Assembly: GCA_005656395.1 (NCBI GenBank)
Contig: SRSI01000050.1
Location: forward strand, 992,001-1,056,000
Direction: 5' to 3'
DNA: 64,000 nucleotides
Source: Strongyloides papillosus
Taxonomy: Eukaryota > Nematoda > Chromadorea > Rhabditida > Strongyloididae
A program made the translations under genes and the position numbers. Under the pieces are notes generated by a model, which saw only the letters and a list, made by a program, of their open reading frames with translations, was not told the DNA's origin and searched no databases. Position 1 is the stretch's first letter; the number at the start of each line of letters is the position of its first letter. Of the stretch, positions 12,721 through 22,868 are shown piece after piece.

Positions 12721-12728
12721 TATAAAAA
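12721..12728 (+). promoter_or_regulatory. TATA-like element of the duplicate gene
   Basis: TATAAAAA, about 41 bp before the ATG at 12762, exactly as in copy A. The promoter core has survived although the coding sequence is broken. Confidence 0.5.
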
Positions 12729-12761
12729 GCAGTAGTTTTAAAAAATTTTCACAATCTTAAA

Positions 12762-13001
12762 ATGAAATTTCCATATTTATTACTTACTTTGTGCCTTGTT
12801 ATTCTACAATTTCATATTTCTACAATTGAATGCTATGATTTAAAAAGTATTGGTGAAGCACAAGAAGGTGCAATGGAAACTCATCCAGTCTTTAAAAGAA
12901 ATATTTTAAAAAAAACTGAATGAGAGCTTCGTAAAATTCGTAATAGGCTTTTTAATGTTATGAGTTATTTTAATATGGACCGTATAAGAAAAAACTATTA
13001 A
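12762..13001 (+). pseudogene. Nonsense-mutated paralogue of cationic peptide gene
   Basis: Sister of the gene at 10901. Signal peptide, acidic spacer and K-R site are retained at about 92% nucleotide identity. Seven codons after K-R an in-frame TGA (12921-12923) ends the frame after 53 residues. The remaining frame runs on to TAA at 12999-13001 with scattered K and R, but aligns poorly with the cationic helix of copy A. The stop aligns with an arginine codon of copy A. It could still make a short secreted peptide, but most likely it is a pseudogene. Confidence 0.7.
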
Positions 13002-13491
13002 TATTGTATCATGGTAAGTTTTTATTTAACTTCTCTTTTATATACTTTTTAGATATATGTAATAAATTTTCAATCAACTAAGAGAAATAATAATGGGAAT
13101 ATTTTTGATAATTTAAAAATTTTTATTTATTTTTGAAATTATAATAATATTACTTTCTTAAAATTAATTATATTCTATAACTCTTGTTTATAAAGTAATT
13201 AACATCATCATATTATTTTACTATTCTTTTAATAATAAATATTTAAATCATTATTCTTAATAAAGTGTTGCTTTTTGGGAAAAATTAACTGTGAATTTTA
13301 TATCGATGAATATCCGATAATAACTCAAAGCATAAAAGACAAAATTAAAACGATGATTTTTCGAGCTTTTTACCAAATTAAACTGATTGCAAAAACCTTT
13401 AAAAGGTATTATTACTTATATTATAAAAAACGATTTTTTTCGTCATAATGTGAAACAAAAATTATTGCATAATATTTTCTTTTTAGAAACA

Positions 13492-14154
13492 AACATTCGA
13501 TATACTTTTTAATAAATTTTCACTGAAGGATTGATTTAACCTGACGATACTAAAACTAATATATATTCTGTCATACTATAGCAAAATGAATTATGTTATG
13601 TATGCATTATAAGGCAACATATATTTAGTATTCTATAAAATTAGCTTATATAAGATTTTTAATAAAAAAAATATAGTTATAATGAAGTTTTCAACTCTTT
13701 ATTCATACGTTATAATATTCTATATTCCACCATCATATGATAAAGTAGAAAACGTCCATATGTTTATTTTTTTTCAACAAACATTTATTTTAAAATAATA
13801 TTTTATTTCTTTGCATTTTGCTTGTTTTGTATGTAGAAACGTTGTTTTTTTACATTCTATAATTTGTATGACAGAGAATATTGAAAGTACATTTCTATCA
13901 TATGTTATTGTAGAATATTTTGAAATCTATCAATAAACATTCAGAAAACAAACATTTACATTGAATCATCTTTTTTATTTAGCATAACTAAAATAGAATT
14001 TTTATTTAAAGTTTTTTTAGTGATAGGATTTTGAAATATTGTCATTATATTTGTCTTTTTTATAATAAATAGATAGTGTTTTTGCAATAGAATCTTATAA
14101 CTATAAAATTCAAGGAAACATTCGAGTAACAGACACTTTTTAAATATATTTAGC
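13492..14154. other. Spacer with a possible mini-ORF
   Basis: AT-rich spacer. At 13682 an ATG-AAG-TTT frame of 38 codons follows a TATATAAGA string, echoing the arrangement of its neighbours, but its product has no clear signal-peptide end or cationic part. A 14102-14108 TATA-like element belongs to the next gene. Confidence 0.35.
14102..14108 (+). promoter_or_regulatory. TATA-like element
   Basis: TATAAAA, about 50 bp before the ATG at 14155. Position and sequence resemble the TATA elements of the neighbouring peptide genes. Confidence 0.4.
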
Positions 14155-14744
14155 ATGAAGTTTTTAGTTATTGTATTGATTTTTACTATGTATTTCATTC
14201 AATCTAATGGGATAACCATATCTTGTAATTCATCTAATCAAACGGTATGCCATATAGATGTAGGAAGTAATCCTTACGTTGAGAGAGAACTTTATGAGAT
14301 GCTTCCAGAAAATATTAAAACACAAGTAAACGACATTTTAAACAATACTCAATATGATAATCATAGAAAGAGAACAGAACTTAACTATCTTCTTAACAAA
14401 GACGTTCCTCATGATATACTTGTAAGTTAATATAACTAATTTTAATAGTATTTTCCATAGGAAAAATATGGTAAATTAGTGTCGGAGAGAATTAGTAAAC
14501 AAGTAAATGATAATCTTAGAAAAAGCGGAATATATGACCCATGTTTTCCTTTCTGTAATAGATACGTAAGTACACCTTCATTTTGTTTACTCTCTTTTAG
14601 GGAAACAAATTATCAAACTTATCTGATAGAATTATTAAGAATGTTAATGAAAATCTAAGAAGAAGTGGTATATATGACCCATGCTTTCCTTTTTGTGGTT
14701 CTTCTGATCCGATGTTTAGAAATTACAGACGTCGAAGATATTAA
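14155..14744 (+). CDS. Secreted protein with duplicated C-terminal exons
   Basis: I do not recognise a family. There are three exons: 14155-14421, 14461-14565 and 14601-14744. They are separated by 39- and 35-nt phase-0 introns, both starting GTAAGT, and encode 171 residues. A signal peptide covers about residues 1-19. Exon 1 has two early cysteines, N-x-T/S sites and a K-R-T. Exons 2 and 3 encode repeats of the same unit: a hydrophilic helix-like stretch ending N-x-N-L-R-[KR]-S-G-I-Y-D-P-C-F-P-F-C. Exon 3 then adds a basic tail R-R-R-R-Y. The two symmetrical phase-0 exons point to an exon duplication. Only the pair of cysteines per unit is available for disulphides. The gene lies directly downstream of the cationic-peptide duplication and may belong to the same secreted-effector locus. 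Confidence 0.75.
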
Positions 14745-15715
14745 TTTTTATATATGAGATAATTTTCATATAAAAAACTCTATATTTAAACGCATTTTAT
14801 TTGTTATATTAAATATTCTTCTCATTATGTTGAACATTTAAGTTGTTTTTTTAAGTTTCATATGAAAACCATGACACATCATTAGTCTCTGGAACACTTT
14901 GGTTAAGAAAAATAATTTTTGTTAATTCTAATGGTATTTTATTTGGTCAATTAAGCAATATTTCTTATTTTGCTATAAAAAAATTTAAATTTAAAAAAAA
15001 TGAACCACATTTAATAAAGGCATGGAGGATAAGTTTATGATCTTCTTATTCGTTATATTTTCAATAAAAAATATTTATAAAGTATTTACTAATATAATAA
15101 ATACAAACACATTCATTTTTTATTATAAATAATTTACAAGAGCTTGTAAATATATTTTTTTTGAATCAATAAAATAAAATTATTTATATCATAATTTTCC
15201 TCTATTCTTATTTAGACTTTTATGTGTAAAAATCAAATGTTTGTGTTGTCGAAATGATAAATAAATTTGAGATATCAATTTTAAACCTAAAAAGCTGTAG
15301 TAAAGAGCCGAATAATTAGTTTAGGTAAAAATGTTTAATCTAGATTGAATAAATTAACTTTTATATGAAAGATATAGATTGAAAAAACAAATCCTTTCCA
15401 ACAAAAAAATTTGATTAAAATTTCAACATTGATGATTTTAATTCAAATAAAAAAGATGTTTGATTAAACTTTTTTGATGATATAAGCTTTTGTGTTAGAA
15501 TATAATTATTTATTATTGTCTTTTAAAATTAATTTCTTCAAATTGTATACTTTAGTAATCTTATTAAACTAACCATCAAAGAAACTTTCTATCTTTTTTA
15601 TAATTTGATATAAAATATAAACTTTCACAGATTTTACAAATTTTGAAAGAAATTAATTATAAAGATAAATAGATTAAAATTTCATTAAATATTATTGTTG
15701 TTTTTTATATGAACA
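14745..15715. other. Intergenic AT-rich spacer
   Basis: No supportable gene. AT-rich low complexity throughout; it should contain the promoter for the glutamate decarboxylase gene. Confidence 0.5.
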
Positions 15716-17288
15716 ATGAAAGAAAAGAGTGAAGAAGAAGTTAAGAAAAATTTTGATCATCTTTATTCTACAGGTAAATTACATAGTTATTTATTTTTAG
15801 CTAAAAATTATTTAAATAGATTTTATAACTACAAATCCAAATGGATGGAAAGAGACTGAGGTATTTCTAAAAGAATTTGCTGAAATACTATTATCATACA
15901 TTAAACAAGAAAATGATAGAACATCAAAAGTTCTTGAATTTCATCATCCAGAGGAGATGTTAAAGTTAATCGATCTTCATATACCTGAAAAACCAATGTC
16001 TTTGGAAAAGATACTCCAATGTTGCAAAGATGTATTAAAACTTTGTGTTAAAACAGGTCATCCACGTTTCTTCAATCAAAATTTTGGTGGCTTAGATATT
16101 ATGTGCATGGCCGGTGAATGGGCTACAGCTACCACAAATACAAGTATGTATACTTATGAAATTGCTCCAGTTTTTAGTTTAATAGAAAAAGAAGTTGTAG
16201 GAAAAATGATAAGTTTAATAGGGTGGAATCTTGAAGAAAGTGAAGGTATCTTTACACCAGGTGGAACTATGGCAAATCTTTATGCATTAAATTGTTCTAG
16301 ATATAATTTCTTTCCAAATTGTAAAGAAAATGGCATGTCTTCTGTACCAAAATTATGTTGTTTTACTAGTAAGTATTCGCACTATTCTATTAAAGCTTCT
16401 TTCGCAATAATGGGTATTGGTACAAATAATTGTTTTATTATACCAGCAGACAAATATGGAAGAATGATACCAGAAGCATTAGAGGAAAAAATAATTGAAT
16501 GTAAAGAAAATGGATTGTATCCATTTTTTGTTAATGCCACAGCTGGAACAACAGTTTATGGAGCATTTGATCCATTAAATGAAATAGCAAATATATGTAA
16601 AAAGCACAACATTTGGTTTCATGTTGATGCTGCCTGGGGTGGAGGTTTGTTATTATCTCCAGAATTTAGATGGAAATTACAAGGTATTGAAAAGGCAAAC
16701 TCTGTTACCTGGAATCCCCACAAATTAATGGGATCTTTACTTCAATGTTCATCGTTTTTTGTTAGACAAAAAGGTTTGCTATTAAAAACCAATCAAATGT
16801 CAGCAAACTATCTATATCAACAAGATAAACCATATGATGTAAATTACGATACAGGAGACCGTTCTTTTCAATGTGGTAGAAGAAATGATATATTAAAATT
16901 ATGGTTAATGTGGAGATCTAAAGGAATGGAGGGATATCGTATACAAATTAATAGACTAATGGAATTAGCAAAATACTTCACAGAGAAGATAAAGAAAATA
17001 GAAGGGTATGAAATGGTCATTGATAATCCAGAATTTTTAAATATATGCTTTTGGTATGTACCTAAAAGTCTTCGTAATTTACCTAAAGAGGAAAAAATGG
17101 AAAAACTAAGAATTATTGCACCGAAAATTAAAGGAAAAATGATGGAAAGAGGGACTACAATGGTTGGATATCAACCAGATGATGATATACCCAATTTCTT
17201 CCGTCTTATTATTAATAATCCAGCAACCACTAAAGAAGATTTGGACTTTTTAATTCAAGAAATCGTTGACATTGCTACAGATATGTGA
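15716..17288 (+). CDS. unc-25: Glutamate decarboxylase (GABA synthesis)
   Basis: PLP-dependent enzyme that converts glutamate to GABA in GABAergic neurons; orthologue of UNC-25 and GAD65/67. Exon 1 is 15716-15773 and exon 2 is 15820-17288, with a 46-nt phase-1 intron. The spliced length is 508 residues, the same as C. elegans UNC-25 as I recall it. Family landmarks in order: S-T-K/S-K-V-L-E-F-H-H-P near the N-terminus, T-G-H-P-R-F-F-N-Q, G-E-W-x-T-A-T-x-N-T, F-T-P-G-G, S-H-Y-S-I-K, A-T-A-G-T-T-V-Y-G-A-F-D, H-V-D-A-A-W-G-G-G, the Schiff-base lysine in N-P-H-K (about residue 321), the catalytic-loop tyrosine in D-V-N-Y-D-T-G-D, and G-T-T-M-V-G-Y-Q-P. It lacks the long palmitoylated N-terminus of GAD65. 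Cysteine-sulfinate decarboxylase is the nearest alternative but fits less well. Confidence 0.95.
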
Positions 17289-17925
17289 TGATAAACCTTT
17301 AATTGGAAAATTAGTTACTTAACAATTTTTAAGAAACCACGACGAAATTTATTTGCTATCCAATCTAACAATTTCAAAGCTTATTAATGATCTTTCTTTG
17401 TACAACGCAAATTTTATATCATGAAACATAATATGATGGCAATATAAACCGATATAACATTTATTGCACAAAAAATAATATTTTAATTTTACTGTGACTG
17501 AATAGTGAACATTAATTGTAAATATTAACTTTTTATTAATCTTACCGATCTACTTTATATTTTACACATGATTCTCTTTTTTGTTTATTCAAGTTTGTTT
17601 TTGCTTATAGTTTTATAAAGGTAATTTTGTGATTTCCAATTCATATTTTAATAGTAAAATAGTAATTAAAGGAAAAATTGATGATAATAATGACGTAGGA
17701 ATATTAATAATAATATTTTCTTTTCAGTATATTTTAATATATATTTACATACTAAACAAGATTGAGATTTTTGTTTTACAAAAACAAATCGACATATTAA
17801 ATATGAAGTAATGAGTGCCAAATAAAGTTATCTTTGGCTATAATAGAGTTGTCGGTTTACATAAGAGAATTTAGTTTTTAACTCAGGTTTACTTAATATT
17901 ATTCCACCCAGTAATAATTAAATTG
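17289..17925. other. Intergenic spacer before transposon
   Basis: AT-rich spacer. A 60-codon frame near 17629 starts at a non-ATG codon and is low complexity, so it is not called. The transposon's left end follows. Confidence 0.5.
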
Positions 17926-17948
17926 GTACTTTGTGGTTATATCCCCCC
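17926..17948 (+). repeat. Merlin left terminal inverted repeat
   Basis: Twenty-three bases beginning GTACTTTGTGG, identical to the reverse complement of 19186-19208. The C run that follows continues beyond the match. Confidence 0.85.
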
Positions 17949-18071
17949 CCCAAAAGTAGATCGTCTTTAATGGACTGTTATTGGTGATTTTTGATTATTT
18001 TTAAATAATTAATATAAAATATAACTAGTTTTAAATATTTACCAACAAAAAAAATTTTAAAAAAATTAAAT

Positions 18072-18975
18072 TTAAAAATTTTCATTTTGATAATTTTTAA
18101 TATCATTTAATAATGCCTCAAAAGCATTAATTTTATTTATTTTTCGCCATGTAAATTCAAACATGTACCCCTTCCAACATGCTTCTACGTGTTCCGCAGT
18201 GCCTCTTATTTCTTTCCTTAACGTTCCTCCAGACTCTCTCAATATTCTGAGTATGAGTACCTGTATCTGGATCGACAAAATTGAATTTGTGATTTACCTG
18301 CAGCTGATCATACCTATTTCTTATTACCCGGCTATATCCCTTCCACATATCAGATATTATTAGGGTATCTTCATTTACCCTTCTTCTGAACACCTCCATT
18401 AGGATTTTGGAGCTCCTGTCAGGTACTGGCTCAACAAAGACCTCCTTTGTCTCCCAGCAAATTCTACCAAAGCACCACTCCTGTTATATCACTCTGCCAC
18501 AGTGATTCTTCCTTCTTACAAACAGCGTCTCATCTATTTCGACTGTATACCCACTTCCACCTATCTTAGGTTGGCAGCACTCCTCCATAAAAAGGCATAC
18601 CTCCCTAAGATAGTTGCACCAATCTACAGTTGTCCTTGGGTTCATATCTAACCCCTTTTTGCAGTACTCCATAGATGTTCTTTCGTTAGCCCAGGAGTAG
18701 AAAAACAATATGGCTGTTCTGAAGGGTAGTCTGGAACCTTCAAACCACGTCCCCAATCTTATTCCACATTCTTTTCTACACGTTTTTATGTAGCACCTCC
18801 AACGTATCTGCTTTCCCATTACCAGCTTCATTTTGTGTCCATTTGCGTATTCTTTCGTGCTTGGTAGAAGTTCAGGCTCTTGGAGGAATTTGATGGAGCT
18901 TTCTTCATCAGGAATAGATTCACTAAGCTTCAAGAAATTCATTTTAGGAATATTTAAATGATGGTAATAAACCAA
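18072..18975 (-). pseudogene. Merlin transposase with one stop and one frameshift
   Basis: About 300 codons read on the minus strand from 18975. The N-terminal part has the zinc-ribbon-like R-W-R-C ... C-x-x-x-C pattern and R-x-G-T-W-F of ISXO2-like transposases. The DDE triad is intact: D in E-I-D-E-T, D in I-S-D-M-W-K-G-Y, and E in N-I-E-R-V-W. The family motif V-D-P-x-T-G-x-H-T is also present. Two lesions break it: an in-frame TAA at about 18484-18486 where the family has a G-R-[VI]-x-P stretch, and an extra G in a G4 run near 18172 that shifts the last 38 or so codons. Because the remainder is so well preserved, the decay is recent. I have not written the repaired product. Confidence 0.85.
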
Positions 18976-19185
18976 TTAATTTATAATAATGATGAGTTAA
19001 TCAAATATCTTTTTAATTTACTTTCATTACCTCTTAGAGTTTTTACTTTCCCGGAAGTTCTATCATGGGATTTTTTTATATGAAAATCATTTTTTTATTA
19101 ACAGTTTATCGATAAAAAGTCATTTATTAACTTATATACATTAATTTATTTGATAATAGTTCGTTATTGTATGTTTTATTTTGGA

Positions 19186-19208
19186 GGGGGGATATAACCA
19201 CAAAGTAC
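19186..19208 (-). repeat. Merlin right terminal inverted repeat
   Basis: Inverted copy of 17926-17948, ending CCACAAAGTAC on the plus strand, followed by an A-rich flank. Confidence 0.85.
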
Positions 19209-20764
19209 AAAAAAATGTATAAAAACATCATGTAACATTACAAATTATATTACAAGACCAAAAAAACAAAAAACTTCTATTTTATGATATCCTTCAGACA
19301 AAGAAGAGAAATCTCATAGCGCTCTTTTTTATCTATTTCAAAACATCTAATATCATCTCACATACACACAAACATTAAATGGTCATTTCAACACTAACTT
19401 TAATGTAAACTATTGAAAATAATAGGATGTCAAATTTCGAAATTATGAAAAAAGGAGCATATCCATGTCATATAATAAAAACCATAATTTCTCACACATT
19501 AAAAATGGCAACTTGTTAGTAGAGAATTGTAAACGCTTTATTTGACTTGCAAAAGAATTTACTAAAATTCTTTTAATTTTTCCCGTCTTAAAAACGAATA
19601 TATTTTTAACTTTTCTTTCATATAAAAAGTTTTTTTCCATATTATTTTCACTATTAATATGATCAACAAGTTGGGCTATCAGATGCGTATAAAATTGTGA
19701 AGCAATATTAAGTTTCCAAAAATTACCATCGTTTTGAAGAATTAAGCAATCATAAAATAATAAAAAAATAGATATCATATAAAAAAAGTCATACCCATTT
19801 TATAAACTAATATTTTTTTTACATTCCTCTTGGAACATAATTTCAGCTAGAACTTAAGTTTTCACATGAGTATAATATCACAAAAATACGTTAACATCGA
19901 AAAACATTATACTCATTTAAATTTTTACGACAACTTCGTAAACACCCTGTATGAAATGCTTAGATGATTGGCATCGAGATTTTTTTATAAAATGTTAGGT
20001 TTATATTTAAGTATTTTTTAATGTTTTTTTTAAATAATGTCAAAAATTTAAATTAAGCATATTGACATGTGTTTAATGTCATTTAATGTAAATGGTATAT
20101 ATCAGCGTTCAAAATTTGCCTATATCAATAGATGAATATTATAAGTTGAATTTTAGATGTTTCTAATATATGACTTTAAAGTGGTGTCAATTATTTAATG
20201 TTAGTACGTAAAACGGTACAAAAAATGACCATTTTAGTTTTTGTGTGTTGAGATTGAAACATCAGGTTTAAGGTTACAAATTTCTGAGAACAACTTTTGT
20301 GTTATGCCTCTACTCGGAGATGTTTGTCCATTACAGACATTAGGATTATTTTCCCATCTTTTATAATATTTTCGAAAATGTAAAAAAAAATATTTATTTA
20401 TTGAAAGAAGTTTAACTTGATTTTCAAAAAAAAATAAAGACATAAAATTACAAAGACAATTATATAATTAAACTTGGAAGCCGATTGAATCACTGAGATA
20501 TACTGAATTAAAGTTTTAAATATTTGAAATACTTTTTATTGTTACTTGATATTGGAACTTAAAACACGAGTTTTAATAACTGACATTCAAAAGAAATTGA
20601 TTATAGTTGAATAACAACTTGGGAATTATTTTCCAACATGTCAGTCAAAGGTGTAACTTTCTATGGGGGTAGAAAGAAAAGAAATCTATTGTGAAAACAA
20701 AGAATTGTTCATCAAAACTCTCCTTGAATATTTCCTTTTCATTCCCTTAATATGTCATCATTAA
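19209..20764. other. Intergenic spacer
   Basis: AT-rich spacer between the transposon and the DEG/ENaC gene. A 111-codon minus-strand ATG frame (19443-19778) with a hydrophobic start is the longest open stretch. It shows no recognisable family, so it is left as unproven. A shorter minus frame at 20234-20443 is equally unsupported. Confidence 0.4.
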
Positions 20765-22354
20765 TTAATGATTTGAATTATTATGGGTTATTTCTAAATT
20801 AATAATTTGAGGAACTTCTTGTCTCGGTTCAAAAATATTAAAATTATCAGTTATCGGGCTAGAATTTTCAATACTCTTTTTATTTCTTCGAATAACATTA
20901 ATATTCCCAATACTATTTGTAGGTTTTACTTTTGATCTTTCTATTGTTTCAATCGTTGTATATGTTTTATCAGCCCTTATTGAACATAAATAAATTGTTA
21001 TCATTACCCATATAGGGATTAGGAACCAAAATGCAAAATTGTACGCTAATGATGATACAAGACTAAATAATCCATAGTCATATGAATATATCTTTTGTTG
21101 GGTAATTGAATTTTCATAGCTAATTTCAAGTTCTGCAATAAAATCTTTCGTTGAATTGTAATCTGTTGTTAGGTGATAGTATTGTTTTTTACTTGTATAT
21201 GAACTCGAATAACATGGTGGAGGGTATTTTCTAAATTTTTGTATGCATTTTATTTTTATAATTTCTAAAACTTACCTTAAGCAATCTGATATTGACTTTT
21301 CTTCTACTACTCCATCAAGAAGTTGATTTTGGTAGAATTTTTGATCATAAGAATAATATAAGTATTGGTAAAAACAATCTTGTAACTGATTAACAAAGCA
21401 TATTGAAGAATTTTCAATTAATTTATATAACGAAGAAGTATTTTTTACAAGATACTCAGAAATTAATGGATGACAAGCACATTCTTTTATACCTGCCTCT
21501 AATAAGCATTCAAAAGGTGACTTCCATGTTTTATCAACATCTTTTGCTGATGTAGATTTAAATCCACAACTATATCTCAATTGATCAACATCCTCATTTT
21601 TCTTTAACAATAATTTCAAACCTCTTTTATCTGTTAATTGATAAGATTCACTATCCTGTAGCTGTAATTTATACTCATTATCATTCTCATTCACCAAATA
21701 AATACTCAAACCAGGATGATTATTAATACCATTAAAAGCAAAAGAATTTCTCGATATTTGAAAAATTATCCCAATATTTCTATTATTCCTTAAATTACCA
21801 TTCCTCTCCAATGTTCTACTATCAAAAGTATAACATACACCATTTAAAGTCCCAACATTCATATTCATTCTTTGACAACAATTATAACTCGAATAAATAG
21901 AACCATTTATAGTACAACTATTAATAATATCTTGACATGTCGTGTAAAAAAGTGAGGACAAATTCTGTTTCTTTGTACCTTTTTGAGAAAATTTTAACAA
22001 TTCATTTATAATATATTCAGATGAATTCTTCTCATTCTCCGTTAACATCATTGGGATATCTTGTATTGATGATGTATTAATAAGGAAATTTAGGTATTTT
22101 AGAATTGTTTTGTGATTTAATATTGAAATTTCTTTGTTGCTATTGTTGTATGTCATCCCAGCTAAGGTGAATGGTAAATTGTTACATATAATAATTTTTG
22201 GTAAATCCAACTTTTGAGGTAAATTTTTATGTGAAATTGAGTAAGAGTTGATGAGATATAAGTGAAAGTTAATTGATGAGTGGAGGATAAAACAAATGAG
22301 GCAAATAAATGTAGCAATAATTATTAAATGAGAATTTTTCTTTAGTAATTCCAT
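20765..22354 (-). CDS. DEG/ENaC-family sodium channel subunit
   Basis: Amiloride-sensitive-type channel subunit of the degenerin/ENaC/ASIC family, with two membrane helices and a large extracellular domain. Exon 1 is 21276-22354 and exon 2 is 20765-21230, joined by a 45-nt phase-2 intron; 514 residues. TM1 is at about residues 8-30. The family landmarks follow: C-N-N-L-P-F after TM1, G-x-C-Y-T-F, P-G-L-S-I-Y-L, and then C-L-L-E-A-G-I-K-E-C-A-C-H-P-L. Next come D-C-L-R-K-Y-P-P-P-C-Y-S, the pre-TM2 segment Y-D-Y-G-L-F-S-L, and TM2 with F-W-F-L-I-P-I-W. A cytoplasmic tail ends the protein. In-frame stops sit directly before the ATG, so the intracellular N-terminus is very short and lacks the usual His-Gly gating motif, unless a distant 5' exon exists. 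The subfamily is unresolved. Confidence 0.88.
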
Positions 22355-22868
22355 TTTTTATCATGAAGACGATTAAATATTTTCAGATAAAGTTATAATT
22401 CATAAAATAGATTAAAATAGTATGAAAGTAATTTTAACATAAAAACCATATAATAAAATTGTAAAATCTCTAAAATAATATAAAATTGTAATTGGTATGT
22501 TTCAATGTTACCTGAGAGACTATTATTCCTGTGGCATAACTTTTCCTTAAAATAAATTGGTAGTACTACGCACAACGTATAACATATTATTTGAAAACCC
22601 AACAAATGAAATGGTTATTAAGTACATGACAGTTATTATGTGTGTAATTACTTTATGGTGATTACATTAAAAAGCTTAAAATTAGCAAATTCCTTTTTCT
22701 TAGCAATTGAACTATTATTACCAGAATACACTTTGGATTTCAAGATACATTTTATGATATTTGATACGTAAAATATTATTATTTATTATAAAAATTTATT
22801 TATTTTAACATTAACAAAGTAATGAGCCTATTAATAATATATAATATAAACAATTAATCCTATATTTT
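22355..22868. other. Intergenic spacer between minus-strand genes
   Basis: AT-rich; a 70-codon minus frame (22393-22605) has no family features and does not supply the missing DEG/ENaC N-terminus. The COX10 3' end lies at the right edge. Confidence 0.45.

Larger units (their letters stand above)
12078..13491 (+). repeat. Tandem duplication, copy B
   Basis: Second copy of the 1.4 kb block, starting about 1.85 kb after copy A. The non-coding upstream block, TATA element, signal-peptide region and downstream block are all preserved. The segment that encodes the mature peptide in copy A is strongly diverged and contains a premature stop. Confidence 0.9.
17926..19208 (-). mobile_element. Merlin-type (IS1016-related) DNA transposon
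   Basis: A 1,283-bp element bounded by 23-bp perfect terminal inverted repeats, beginning GTACTTTGTGGTTATATC then a C run. It encodes on the minus strand an ISXO2-like DDE transposase, which defines the Merlin superfamily. The transposase portion is visibly richer in G and C than the host genes, consistent with a fairly recent arrival. The expected 8-9 bp target-site duplication is not apparent in the flanks. The copy is disabled by two lesions (see the transposase entry) but still has both ends, so it could be mobilised by an intact relative. Confidence 0.85.

Noticed and set aside
13956..14198. 80-codon minus-strand frame
   Set aside because: Overlaps the start of the better-supported secreted gene on the opposite strand; composition is AT-driven.
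17629..17811. 60-codon plus frame
   Set aside because: Non-ATG start, Ile/Asn/Lys-rich low complexity, no homology seen.
19443..19778. 111-codon minus-strand frame with signal-like start
   Set aside because: Open length alone is weak evidence here; no family, promoter or splice partner seen. Worth an RNA-seq look only.
20234..20443. 69-codon minus frame containing C-N-G-Q-T-S-P-S-R-G
   Set aside because: More complex than background but isolated, with no neighbouring exon or recognised domain.
22393..22605. Possible 5' exon for the DEG/ENaC gene
   Set aside because: It lacks the H-G motif and any in-phase join to the exon at 22354.
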